Shown here piece by piece: positions 15,569 through 24,089 of a DNA stretch of 64,000 nucleotides (position 1 is its first letter; each line of letters starts with the position of its first letter). A program made the translations under genes and the position numbers. Source of the DNA: JBPYCR01 sp051846915 (lineage in GTDB: Bacteria; Bacillota; Bacilli; Bacillales; Amphibacillaceae); NCBI RefSeq assembly GCF_051846915.1, contig NZ_JBPYCR010000017.1, positions 8,820-72,819 on the forward strand, read 5' to 3'. The notes beneath the pieces were generated by a model. The model was not told the DNA's origin and did not search any database. It saw nothing but the letters and a program-made list of their open reading frames with translations.

Positions 15569-16441
15569 TCACTTCATTTTTGCAAGCTTTTTATCCCCTT
15601 GATTGTTTTTCAAAAACACATAGAAAGATGCGCCGAATATAGCAATATAGCCAATAATGCTCCACATATCTGGAATCTGTCCGAACAGTACGATACTGAT
15701 TAGTGCAGAATATACAACAGTGGAATAGAAAAAGATCGATATCTCTTTAGCAGGAGCGTATTTATAAGCAACTGTTATACCAAATTGTCCTACTGTTGCA
15801 AACACCCCTGCAGCTAAGAGGTAAATCCATTGCTTTAAAGTCATCGGTTCATAAAAAAGCACGACAAACGGTAGCAGACCCATCGTCGTAAAAAAAGAAA
15901 AATAAAAAACAACCGTATAAAATTGTTCTTTATTTCCGAGCACTCGCAGGACTGTATAGGCACCTGCAGCAAAAAAGGCAGATAGAAATCCGAGTAAATA
16001 CGGAACAACTTCCACGTTGAAAGCAGGCTTTATAATAAAAAAGGTACCGATAAAAGCGATCACAATTGCAATAACTTGAAATCGTCTTACATGCTCTTTC
16101 AGAAAGAGAGCTGCAAAAATCATCGTTAAAAACGGGCTCATTTTGTTAAGCATATCCGCATCCGAAAGAACGAGGTGATCAATAGCATAAAAATTTAAAA
16201 GGATTCCAACTGCACCAAGTGCAGAGCGCAGCAATAAAAACTTTTGGTTTTCCTTCTTGCCAAACAGACGCTCTTTAAAATATTTAACAAACCCAAACGC
16301 AATGACCATCGAAACAGCATTACGGAATAATGTTTTTTGCACGGTAGGCACATCTCCTGATAGCTTCACAAACGCTGCCATAAGAGAAAACCCAAATGCC
16401 GACAATAACAATAAAATAATTCCTTTATTTCTGTCACTCAC
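15569..16441 (-). CDS. EamA-family (DMT) transporter
   Basis: A 290-residue protein with ten hydrophobic helices arranged as two EamA repeats (first about residues 5-130, second about 145-285; LLNFYAIDHLVLSDADMLNKMSPFLTMIFAALFLKEHV is the typical end of repeat one, given here as context of its conserved F-L-KE motif). Members export or import small metabolites such as amino acids or nucleosides; substrate unknown. The GTG at 16441 is chosen because TTGGAGG lies 12 bases before it; a TTG eight codons upstream overlaps that site. Confidence 0.8.
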   Translation of the reverse strand: MSDRNKGIILLLLSAFGFSLMAAFVKLSGDVPTVQKTLFRNAVSMVIAFGFVKYFKERLFGKKENQKFLLLRSALGAVGILLNFYAIDHLVLSDADMLNKMSPFLTMIFAALFLKEHVRRFQVIAIVIAFIGTFFIIKPAFNVEVVPYLLGFLSAFFAAGAYTVLRVLGNKEQFYTVVFYFSFFTTMGLLPFVVLFYEPMTLKQWIYLLAAGVFATVGQFGITVAYKYAPAKEISIFFYSTVVYSALISIVLFGQIPDMWSIIGYIAIFGASFYVFLKNNQGDKKLAKMK

Positions 16442-16610
16442 AGGCTTCTCTAACCTCCAACTCAATAAATCGTTATCACCTTCCCTATCTTAATATAAAT
16501 GGTTTTATTTTGACAGAAAAGCACTTGATAGTATTTACTCAGCTCGTTTTCCATTAAAATTAGCATGCTAAAGTGTTTATTTTATATATGAAATAAGGTA
16601 TACTCTAAGT

Positions 16611-16756
16611 AGAAAACCATACGATAATAAAAGACCGCCCATGCAGTTACATGGAACGGTCTGGCGTGTGATAGCCCTTCAAAGGGGCGACTCGCAAACG
16701 AATTAGAAATAACCACTCTATTGCTAGTCAGGCTCAAGGGTGGTTATTTTCTCTTT
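16611..16756 (+). ncRNA. antisense RNA antitoxin (RatA/SR4-like) of the intact toxin
   Basis: A -10 TATACT at 16599-16604 precedes a stretch with three hairpins: GACCGCCCATgcagttacATGGAACGGTC, CCCTTCAAAGGGG, and a terminal AAATAACCACTC..AGGGTGGTTATTTT stem with following T-rich DNA. It runs opposite to the toxin gene and overlaps its 3' end, the layout of TxpA/RatA and BsrG/SR4. Blocks are conserved in the copies at 10.9 and 29.8 kb, which supports an RNA rather than a protein product. Confidence 0.7.
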
Positions 16757-16824
16757 TCTGACAGAATAGCCACGACGACTGCTCCAAAAGTGAGCATTAC
16801 AATCATTGACTCAAATACTGTCAT
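16744..16824 (-). CDS. holin-like type I toxin, 26 aa
   Basis: MTVFESMIVMLTFGAVVV followed by AILSEKRK: one transmembrane helix with a basic end, as in the Hol_Tox/TxpA/BsrG peptides that damage membranes of the producing cell. A strong GGGAGGTGATG site precedes the ATG and an upstream hairpin region (CATGGGTGGTGGCTCGCTTTC and AAGGAAAG/CTTTCCTT) could hide it, as in other type I mRNAs. The 3' end overlaps the antisense RNA and shares its terminator. Its promoter region bears a LexA-like box. Confidence 0.8.
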   Translation of the reverse strand: MTVFESMIVMLTFGAVVVAILSEKRK

Positions 16825-16914
16825 CAGGCATCACCTCCCTTCCTTTAAAAAAGGAAAGAAAGCGAGCCACCACCCATGAAAGCCTTATCACACTGCTTAA
16901 AGTATATCACACAA

Positions 16915-16926
16915 GAACGTTTGTTT
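16915..16926. promoter_or_regulatory. LexA/DinR-like box before the intact toxin
   Basis: GAACGTTTGTTTC fits the Bacillus SOS box CGAACRNRYGTTYC at 12 of 14 positions when read with its flank (AGAACGTTTGTTTC). It lies eight bases upstream of the likely toxin -10 (TATACT, read leftwards). The box is conserved with the one at 13030-13041 while nearby bases differ. Confidence 0.5.
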
Positions 16927-16950
16927 CTATGTGTGATTTTAAAATTTTAA

Positions 16951-16985
16951 AACGAGGCCTGCCGGTTGGGCAAACCTCGTTTTTT
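16951..16985 (-). terminator. terminator of the Rieske oxidoreductase gene
   Basis: Read leftwards, AACGAGGTTTGCC, a 5-base loop, and GGCAGGCCTCGTTTT form a stable GC-rich stem followed by T bases, just beyond the stop codon of the gene to the right. Confidence 0.85.
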
Positions 16986-16990
16986 CGTCT

Positions 16991-18508
16991 TTACTTTTCA
17001 TTTTCCGAGAATTTTTCAAGCGGTTCGGTAGCAGGGCCTGCAACAACTTCTCCTGTGGCATGAAAACGGGATCCATGGCAAGGACAGTCCCAAGTTTTAT
17101 CTCCGTCATTCCAATTGACGTCACACCCCAAATGAGTGCAACTTATATTCAAGTAATGGAGTTTTCCCTCATTGTCTTTAAAGACACCAAATTTTTCTTC
17201 ATCATCTTTTTCAATGATCGTCCCTTCTCCATTTTTGAGTTTTTCTATTTCTTTTGTATGCACAGAATTTCCATGGTTGCTCTCAGCGCTTTCTGTCTGT
17301 TGCAGCTCTTTGGCATCCGGTATATCTCGATGAGGATGAAACAATTCTGCATATGGATTTTCTCTTTTCATTACGAAATCTGTTAGAAGTTGCGCACCAA
17401 TCGCTGCATTGGCTAGTCCCCACTTACTAAAGCCTGTTGCTACAAGGACATTTTCTTCCTCTGGATGAATTCGCCCAATCATCGGCATGCGATCTTTTGT
17501 TATCATATCATGGGAAGACCAATGGGCAACTACTTTTTGTGTGTGAAAAGTCTCCTCGGCAACTTTTAATAATGTTTGATACCGTTCAATGTCAGAACTC
17601 CCGTCTCCAACCGGGTGACTTTCCCCGCCGACAAGCATAAATTCCTTACCGTTTGATCGCATCGTACGAAACGTTCGCTTTGGATCATCACAATTGATAT
17701 ACATGCCATCCGGAAAGTCCTTTTCTCCTTCACATGCTAAGGCAAAAGAAATTTCCGGTTTCGTATTTTTCGCATAAAAATTGTCAGGATCATGTGCTGG
17801 ATAATGAGAAGCACAAATAGCTTGGCCGCACTGAATTGTATGGCCTGAGGCTGTTTTCACTGTTACGGGGTTGCCGTCATCTACTTCGGTAACAGCTGTT
17901 TGCTCATAAATTTTTACGTTCATTTTGTCCAGTTGCTCAACAATTCCAGCTAAAAAAGCAACCGGATGAAATTCATATTGTTCATGCATCACAACTGCAG
18001 CTTCTATGTCCATATTAACCGGCATATCTGTCGTGAACTTGCCATCAATCGATAATTGTTTATATGCTTCCGCTTCTTTTTTTACATATTCTGCTTGCTT
18101 TTTGGATTGTGTGTACACGTAAGCATCTTGTTTACGCAAGTCACAATCAATGTTATGTTTCTCGGCCATTTCCTTAATGATATTAATACCTTGCATATTA
18201 GCTTGATAATATAAATGTGCTTTTTCTTTACCGTGTCTTCGAATCAATTCATCATAGATAAGGTTATGCTGTGCGCTTAATTTTGCTGTCGTAAACCCGG
18301 TCGTTCCATGCAACAATTCACGTGCCTCCACTAAAGCAACGCGTTTATTCGTTTTCGCTAATTCATAAGCAGTCATAATACCAGCGATGCCTCCACCTAT
18401 GATGGCAACATCGACGCCAAGATTTTGGTCAAGTTTAGGGAAATTTGGCACCTCTTGCGTCTGATGCCAAAATGACGCCGTACTTTCAGGTAATTTCGCT
18501 TCAGACAT
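16991..18508 (-). CDS. FAD-dependent oxidoreductase with C-terminal Rieske domain (YhfW-like)
   Basis: A 505-residue fusion. The N-terminal DAO-type FAD domain shows VDVAIIGGGIAGIMTAYELAK (about residues 28-48; GxGxxG) and later VLVATGFSKWGLANAAIGAQLL. After a charged linker (about 385-425) comes a Rieske [2Fe-2S] domain with the two ligand motifs CTHLGC and CPCHGSRF (about 455-485). B. subtilis YhfW has the same layout. It probably oxidises an amine or amino acid and passes electrons through the cluster; the substrate is unknown. Single gene with its own terminator. No signal peptide is seen. Confidence 0.85.
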   Translation of the reverse strand: MSEAKLPESTASFWHQTQEVPNFPKLDQNLGVDVAIIGGGIAGIMTAYELAKTNKRVALVEARELLHGTTGFTTAKLSAQHNLIYDELIRRHGKEKAHLYYQANMQGINIIKEMAEKHNIDCDLRKQDAYVYTQSKKQAEYVKKEAEAYKQLSIDGKFTTDMPVNMDIEAAVVMHEQYEFHPVAFLAGIVEQLDKMNVKIYEQTAVTEVDDGNPVTVKTASGHTIQCGQAICASHYPAHDPDNFYAKNTKPEISFALACEGEKDFPDGMYINCDDPKRTFRTMRSNGKEFMLVGGESHPVGDGSSDIERYQTLLKVAEETFHTQKVVAHWSSHDMITKDRMPMIGRIHPEEENVLVATGFSKWGLANAAIGAQLLTDFVMKRENPYAELFHPHRDIPDAKELQQTESAESNHGNSVHTKEIEKLKNGEGTIIEKDDEEKFGVFKDNEGKLHYLNISCTHLGCDVNWNDGDKTWDCPCHGSRFHATGEVVAGPATEPLEKFSENEK

Positions 18509-18643
18509 CTTTAAAACCCTCCTACATGTTTTATTCGTCTATTCCCATACTGTTGTGCGAATAAAACATGAGAGGGTTCATAAAAAATTAAAATTTTTAA
18601 TGTTGTTGGATTATCGGTGTGGGGTGGCAAATGGTTTGAATAC

Positions 18644-19612
18644 CTACTCCCCTATCAACGGATTTCCTGCATTATCAACCATAGTGACTGCTTCATCAAG
18701 AACTTCTTGGGGTACAATAATTTCATTATGTTCATTATATTCATCTACTGTCACAGCGCCATCGATTCCAACGAAATATCCTAAGTCACCGTCTGATACT
18801 TGCCCTTCGTAATGGATATTATAATATTTTACATAAAACGTGTCTTTATCAATGGTGATCTTATAGGAATTGATCACATCTTCCAGTTCCATCGGAAATT
18901 CTTTGCCTATTTTTTGCAACATCTCGACTGCTCCACCGTATACAGATGTCATAAACTGATCATAAGCTCCTGAAAAAGTAAGCACGTATTCGTTCCCATC
19001 CTCCGACACTTCAAAATTCGAACTAAACGCTAAATGATTATCAAGAGTTGCTTCAACGACAAAAGGTGAAGGTTGCTGGGACCCATTCGGATTGGGAATC
19101 GTACCCCAAGCTACATCGTGAACGGATGAATGAATATAATGAGAATCTGGCAACTCATAAACTTCCGATATAATTGGCTCATTACTATTACTTTGAATTT
19201 CGAGGGCAAAATGCTTTGAATACGGTTCTTGCAGAAGCATCGTCATATCTATCGTTTTTTCCTCAATCACTTCTCTATCATCGATTTTTTCATGGATATC
19301 CATACTTGCGTTCATATGAACACTTGTCAGTTCAGACATCGCTTCAAATGACTTTTGTAAAATATGTGCAGCATCAACTTCACTGTCATCCTGTACGTCA
19401 GGCGCAACTGCTGCTTCTGACTCTTCATTTGCATCTGATTCTTCTGCTTCCCCCGTATCCTCTTTTTCTCCTGACTCATTATCTTCTTCAAGTGCAACCA
19501 CTGCTTCTTCCTCTGGCTCAGCCTTAATTCCTTCTGTACCGTCCGTCGATTCATTTTGACCACATGCCGCTAAAAGCCATGCAAAAAACAGACATACAAT
19601 TACCTTTTTCAA
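18644..19612 (-). CDS. lipoprotein of the DUF6612/LolA-like type
   Basis: A 322-residue lipoprotein. Signal peptide MKKVIVCLFFAWLLAACG ends in the lipobox LAAC (Cys about 17). A very acidic linker follows (residues 20-75, runs of E and D), then LQKSFEAMSELTSVHMNASMD and a beta-rich domain typical of DUF6612 proteins, which resemble LolA/LppX-like lipid-binding folds. Likely anchored on the outer side of the membrane; ligand unknown. The acidic linker is common in halophilic bacilli. A second lipoprotein gene lies 170 bases upstream but is probably separate. Confidence 0.75.
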   Translation of the reverse strand: MKKVIVCLFFAWLLAACGQNESTDGTEGIKAEPEEEAVVALEEDNESGEKEDTGEAEESDANEESEAAVAPDVQDDSEVDAAHILQKSFEAMSELTSVHMNASMDIHEKIDDREVIEEKTIDMTMLLQEPYSKHFALEIQSNSNEPIISEVYELPDSHYIHSSVHDVAWGTIPNPNGSQQPSPFVVEATLDNHLAFSSNFEVSEDGNEYVLTFSGAYDQFMTSVYGGAVEMLQKIGKEFPMELEDVINSYKITIDKDTFYVKYYNIHYEGQVSDGDLGYFVGIDGAVTVDEYNEHNEIIVPQEVLDEAVTMVDNAGNPLIGE

Positions 19613-19782
19613 GTTGGTTCCCCTCTCTCTTGTTCCTCAATACTTTAAAAAATAATGAACACTTCTACAAAACAGACTGGATGCACTTTCTTATTATTTC
19701 ATAAGGAGAAACAGTGGTTTCTTATAATGAGAATTGCTACAGTAATAAGCTCATTGCAGAATCACAATCTTTTTTTATGCCT

Positions 19783-20382
19783 TTACTTCGAAGGTAAACC
19801 ATAAGTGATCGAGGCACTTTTCTCTTCAAGAGTACCTATATTGAATGAAAAGTATTCCGGTTCGTCGGATCCTGAGTCTCCTGCACCTAGCATATAACGC
19901 TTGCTACCATCCATTTCCGTTATATTTTCCAAATTGATCTCCAAACCTTTACTTTCAGCATAGTCTTTTACCGCATTATATACACTTTCAGAATCCTCTT
20001 TAAATGTAAATTGAACCGAATAGGAAGTTATATCATCCTCCGTTATTGTAGACGCCATTTGTAATGCAGCACTATCGGGAATCGGAAAATCCGTTGGAAA
20101 GCCTTCGGGGATTTCCGTACCTTCTCCTGACTTTGATTCGAACTGTCCGTCATCTGTATCCATTTTCATCGTCATATTTCCTTCTTCATCAGATTCAATG
20201 CTCATACCGCCTTCTTCGCCATCTGTTCCTTCTACATCAACGTTGACTTTGCCATCTTTTAAATCTCCAACATCAATCGTTGTCTTTTCCCCGTCTTCCC
20301 CGTCAATAGTGAATTTTCCGCATCCCATGAGTAATACTCCTAAAACACCTATCATCAACAGCTTCATTGCATATCGCTTCAT
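19783..20382 (-). CDS. acidic lipoprotein of unknown function
   Basis: A 199-residue protein with signal peptide MKRYAMKLLMIGVLGVLLMGCG (lipobox LMGC, Cys about 21). Residues 25-85 are rich in G, D and E (TIDGEDGEKTTIDVGDLKDG...), followed by IPEGFPTDFPIPDSAAL and an alpha/beta domain with VYNAVKDYAESKG, reminiscent of small lipoproteins that carry a sensor-like fold. No named family recognised. GGAGG precedes the ATG. Reads leftwards as a single gene. Confidence 0.7.
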   Translation of the reverse strand: MKRYAMKLLMIGVLGVLLMGCGKFTIDGEDGEKTTIDVGDLKDGKVNVDVEGTDGEEGGMSIESDEEGNMTMKMDTDDGQFESKSGEGTEIPEGFPTDFPIPDSAALQMASTITEDDITSYSVQFTFKEDSESVYNAVKDYAESKGLEINLENITEMDGSKRYMLGAGDSGSDEPEYFSFNIGTLEEKSASITYGLPSK

Positions 20383-20738
20383 TATCTTGCATCCTCCTTT
20401 TTAATGCTCTAATCAGCTCCCTACATTATAAAGACACAAGGTTAACTCAACGTTAACTAATAAGAAATAGTTTTTTGGACCAGAAAACTTCATTCGTAAT
20501 TATTTTCCAAAACCTACCTTCCCCCGAATATGTACATACACTTGATGAAAAAAAGACCTCCCGTAAGTTAAGGAAGCTTGTAATTAAACAATTTAAGATC
20601 GGATTAAAAAAATGCATAACAAAACAAAATAGCTCCAACCACCAAAAATACAGATGATTGAAGCCATTATAATGTAAACTGTCTCAATTCAGCTCTTTAT
20701 TTTCTATCTATTTCAGCCACTCACTTTTGATAACAACC
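20383..20738. other. gene-free stretch
   Basis: AT-rich intergenic DNA. Apart from the ribosome binding site of the lipoprotein gene at its left end and a GTTAA..GTTAAC palindrome near 20440-20455, I see no convincing gene, RNA or repeat. Confidence 0.5.
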
Positions 20739-21149
20739 TTACTTATCAGCCGTTTTAACAGATACTCCTTCTTCTGCAAACACTTCCTTAGCAACTTTTA
20801 ACGCATTGAGTACGCTCGGAAATCCGGTATACGGAATGAGGTGCATGATGCAACCGACAATCTCTTTCGGTGTCAAGCCTACGGAAAGTCCAGTTTTCAC
20901 ATGCATGCCAATCTGCGGTTTACCTTGAGCCACAAGGGCTGTGATCGTAGTAAGTACTTTTTGCTTGTTATCCAGTCCCGGACGTGCGTAAATGTCTCCA
21001 AAAGCAAACTCAACAACATATTTGCTTAAGTCCGGAGCGATATCTTTAAATGCTTCACCTATGTCCATAAAGCCAGTTGGGTTTTCATCGTCTGCTTGTG
21101 TCAGCTCCTGGATTTTATCTATCCCTTTTTGATAACGATCTTCTGCCAT
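20739..21149 (-). CDS. carboxymuconolactone decarboxylase (CMD)-family protein
   Basis: A 136-residue all-helical protein. The region LVAQGKPQIGMHVKTGLSVGLTPKEIVG followed by HLIPYTGFPSVLNALKVAKEVF is the CMD core, with HLIPYTGFP typical of the gamma-CMD group; it lacks the CxxC of AhpD, so it is not a peroxidase partner. Such proteins act on lactones or are of unknown role and form oligomers. A GGGGGAT site precedes the ATG. Single gene. Confidence 0.85.
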   Translation of the reverse strand: MAEDRYQKGIDKIQELTQADDENPTGFMDIGEAFKDIAPDLSKYVVEFAFGDIYARPGLDNKQKVLTTITALVAQGKPQIGMHVKTGLSVGLTPKEIVGCIMHLIPYTGFPSVLNALKVAKEVFAEEGVSVKTADK

Positions 21150-21385
21150 GTTAAAATCCCCCTTGATTTAATTGTTTTCCATTTTGATTCATAAAATGAT
21201 TAGAATCATCCCGAGAAATTCCATACTCCATAAAGCCCCAATGACCTTAAAAACTATGCTAGCATATAACTTTCGTAAAGATAAGTAAAATGACTAATGG
21301 ACGATTTCAAGGCTGCGCTCTGTTAAACAATCGGTTATTTGTAGCATAGAATACATTATTCTTATAATATAGGGGGATTTAAAAA

Positions 21386-21883
21386 ATGATACAATTTAAC
21401 GGATTTCAAGGAACAGTAACAGCGATACACGACCTAGAGTCAGGAGATTACGGGAAAGGATGCGTAAAAATGGTATCTTTGCAAAACGAAGAAGGTGCAC
21501 AAGTGAATTTCATTTTATCGCCTGACACCTATGTCGTTAATCAGGAAACGATTACCTTAGGCGACATCGTGACGGGATATTATGATGCAAATGCACCCGC
21601 TATTCTAATTTATCCGCCACAATATCCAGCGCTTGTGATGGTTAAAGAACGTGTCAACCTCAATGTAAAAGTAAGCTACTTTGATAATAATCTTCTAAGT
21701 CAAGACGGCCAACTAAAAATAAACATACATCCCAATACACAAATCATTACAACAAACGGTCAAATATTCACCGGTACGCTCACTAACCGAAACCTAATCG
21801 TCATTTACGGACCTTCTACGAAAAGCATCCCTGCACAAACGACACCTTATCAAGTTAGTGTGTTATGCTCTTATAATCGTTAA
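21386..21883 (+). CDS. conserved protein of unknown function, 165 aa
   Basis: A beta-rich soluble protein: FQGTVTAIHDLESGDYGKGCVKMVSLQNEEGAQVNF, then DIVTGYYDANAPAILIYPPQYPALVMVKE. The YDANAPxPLIYPPQY signature occurs in a family of short proteins of Firmicutes without assigned function, here seen in two half-repeats (a second weaker OB-like half follows). AGGGGGAT lies before the ATG. Its last 29 bases overlap the end of the convergent dus gene. Confidence 0.65.
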   Translation: MIQFNGFQGTVTAIHDLESGDYGKGCVKMVSLQNEEGAQVNFILSPDTYVVNQETITLGDIVTGYYDANAPAILIYPPQYPALVMVKERVNLNVKVSYFDNNLLSQDGQLKINIHPNTQIITTNGQIFTGTLTNRNLIVIYGPSTKSIPAQTTPYQVSVLCSYNR

Positions 21884-22829
21884 GCACTGCACGCACTTCA
21901 TCGGTAGATTCTGTCATCATTAATTGATTCCTTAACTCACTCGCACCCGGAAAGCCTTTGACATATACCTTAAAAAAACGACGAAGTGGCTTAAATGGAC
22001 GCGGATCCAATTCTTGTGAATATTTATCATGCAGGTCAAGCTGCAGCTTTAAAAGATCGAGCAATTCCTCGCTGGAATGATCCCTTGGTTGTTTTTCAAA
22101 GGCGAAAGGGTTCTTAAAAACACCTCGTCCAATCATAACCCCGTCAACACCATATTGATTTACAAGTTCCATACCAGTTTGCCGGTCAGGTATATCTCCA
22201 TTAATCGTCAAAAGCGTATCTGGTGCAATATCATCGCGAAGTTTTTTAATCTCCGGAATGAGCTCCCAATGAGCATCTACATTGCTCATTTCTTTTTTTG
22301 TGCGAAGGTGAATGGAAAGATTAACGATGTCTTGCTCCAATATGTGCGTTAACCATTCACGCCACTCATCCACACGAGTATATCCAAGTCTTGTTTTCAC
22401 ACTTACAGGCAACCCCCCAGCTTTTGCTGCCTGTACGATGTTTGCTGCTGTTTCAGGGTGACGAATCAATCCGCTTCCTTTACCTTGTGATGCCACATTC
22501 GCTACAGGGCACCCCATATTGATATCCACCCCTTTAAATCCCATCTCTGCCATTCCAATACTCATTTCTCGAAAGTGATCCGGTTTATCACCCCATATAT
22601 GTGCAACAATCGGTTGTTCATCTTCTGTAAAAGTCAAACGTCCGCGCACACTAAAAATACCTTCCGGGTGGCAAAAACTCTCCGTGTTAGTAAACTCTGT
22701 AAAGAAAACATCCGGCCTGGCTGCTTCACTAATTACATGACGAAAAACGACATTCGTTACATCTTCCATTGGTGCCAGTATAAAAAACGGTCGTGGTAGA
22801 TCACGCCAAAAATTACTTTTCATATTCAA
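21855..22829 (-). CDS. dus: tRNA-dihydrouridine synthase
   Basis: A 324-residue flavoenzyme that reduces uridines in the tRNA D-loop with NADPH. FMN-binding TIM barrel features: FILAPMEDVTNVVFR at the start, GVDINMGCPV with the catalytic Cys (about residue 100), VSVKTRLGY, NLSIHLRTK, LTINGDI and GVMIGRGVFKNPF (phosphate loop). The C-terminal helical tRNA-binding domain follows. It resembles the DusC-like branch common in Firmicutes. Start is the TTG at 22829 or the ATG two codons later; the AGGA site fits either. Confidence 0.9.
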   Translation of the reverse strand: MNMKSNFWRDLPRPFFILAPMEDVTNVVFRHVISEAARPDVFFTEFTNTESFCHPEGIFSVRGRLTFTEDEQPIVAHIWGDKPDHFREMSIGMAEMGFKGVDINMGCPVANVASQGKGSGLIRHPETAANIVQAAKAGGLPVSVKTRLGYTRVDEWREWLTHILEQDIVNLSIHLRTKKEMSNVDAHWELIPEIKKLRDDIAPDTLLTINGDIPDRQTGMELVNQYGVDGVMIGRGVFKNPFAFEKQPRDHSSEELLDLLKLQLDLHDKYSQELDPRPFKPLRRFFKVYVKGFPGASELRNQLMMTESTDEVRAVLNDYKSITH

Positions 22830-23320
22830 ACGCTATCCTTTCATATGGGATACCAGAATAAATGATGATCCCGAACCCTTTATGTGAAACCAAAGATTTA
22901 TTGGATTAAATTTAAAAATCATAATGTCCTTAAAAAAGTAGCTTCTCATTTGCTATTTTACTTTTTAACAAAACGAGTGAACTTATTCCCATGAACAACT
23001 GTACCATTTTCTAGCCATTTTCGGAACTCAAATTTATCGAAGCATGAATAGTTTACATTATAAGTGGAAGATATTCCGTACAAAAGTTTATTAAACTTAC
23101 GAAAGGAACTTCTTGCCGGGCTTTTTTATTATTGTTTCTAACTTTATGACAAGCGTCGCACTGCCTGTGATGCGCGTTTCTATCCCTGGTACACCAGCAG
23201 CATCACTATTGCTTTTATGGTTTCAACACTAATGAAGCATTACTTTTGAATTCGTTCTATTCTTAACGTAAAGTTAAATTAGTATAAATACACAACTATT
23301 ACTCAAAGGAGACATTGAAA
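22830..23320. other. gene-free stretch with a decayed coding remnant
   Basis: Between dus and brxC no full gene is found. Around 23095-23235 a short frame reads FIIVSNFMTSVALPVMRVSIPGTPAASLLLLWF, which looks like a piece of a membrane transporter but has no start and is broken upstream by a frameshift. I treat it as a possible pseudogene scrap. AAAGGAG of brxC closes the stretch. Confidence 0.35.
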
Positions 23321-23659
23321 ATGAATTGGAAGGAAATTACGACAATCGAAGAATGGGACGAGATTTTAAACAATTCGACCAGTAAAGATCAAATCATTCT
23401 TAAGCACAGCACTACATGTCCAGTCAGTACGAATGCTCTAGATGAATACAATGCTTATTTAGAAGATCAGCCGAACGAAAATATAGATTATACGTTAGTG
23501 AAGGTGAGAGAATCACGTCCTGTTTCCAACAAAATTGAAGAGGACTTAGGCGTTAAACACGAATCTCCACAAATCATTTATATAAAAGATCAAAAGAAAT
23601 ATTGGTCTACTACACATTGGTCCATTACAAAGGCTCATATGAAGGCAGTAATTGACTAA
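23321..23659 (+). CDS. brxC: monothiol bacilliredoxin BrxC (YtxJ)
   Basis: A 112-residue thioredoxin-fold protein (YtxJ/DUF2847). LKHSTTCPVSTNALDEY carries the single reactive Cys in TCPVS (about residue 31), which removes bacillithiol from S-bacillithiolated proteins; ESPQIIYI supplies the cis-Pro loop. The ATG at 23321 is 9 bases after AAAGGAG; an in-frame TTG two codons earlier is too close. A terminator follows. A fragment of a second copy lies beyond opuAC. Confidence 0.9.
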   Translation: MNWKEITTIEEWDEILNNSTSKDQIILKHSTTCPVSTNALDEYNAYLEDQPNENIDYTLVKVRESRPVSNKIEEDLGVKHESPQIIYIKDQKKYWSTTHWSITKAHMKAVID

Positions 23660-23684
23660 GTGCAATCTAACCTACAGTACAATA

Positions 23685-23733
23685 TTTTCAAAGAAGCAAC
23701 TATTCGCTATGATTGCTTCTTTGAAAATTTTTG
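23685..23733 (+). terminator. terminator of brxC
   Basis: ATTTTCAAAGAAGCAA and TTGCTTCTTTGAAAAT form a 16-base-pair stem with a 12-base loop, followed by TTTTTG. Strong in the forward direction. Confidence 0.9.
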
Positions 23734-24089
23734 TTTTAATGGATAATATAGTGGAAAAATAACAGGTAAATTATCATTCTCGTATTCAGGATCAGTGATG
23801 AACTTCCTCGCTACACGGCAGCTATTGGAATTGCAAATATGTTTTTAAATTAATATTTATCTTAGCGTTTAACTGCTTAACAAACGGGTAATTAGTAATT
23901 AAAAGTAATCAAAATAATTTGAAATCTTCATGCCATTTTAGGCGTGAATAATGTTATGTTAAGATTTTTGAAGTCTATTTAATAATATAGGTTCAGTAGC
24001 AATTAATTATTAGGGAAGATCCTTTTTTTAAAAGTAAATTTTTGTATAGGTATTATAGGAAAGTAATAAAAATTAGCGGGAGGTCAAAT

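Noticed and set aside
19174..19563. Leu/His-rich and Lys/Gln-rich frames opposite or shifted to the lipoprotein gene
   Set aside because: They arise from the acidic low-complexity linker (GAA/GAG/GAT runs) of the real gene.
23780..23855. Short frame ISDELPRYTAAIGIANMFLN as a gene
   Set aside because: It looks like a scrap of a membrane protein but has no start, is followed at once by stops and has no partner sequence nearby.
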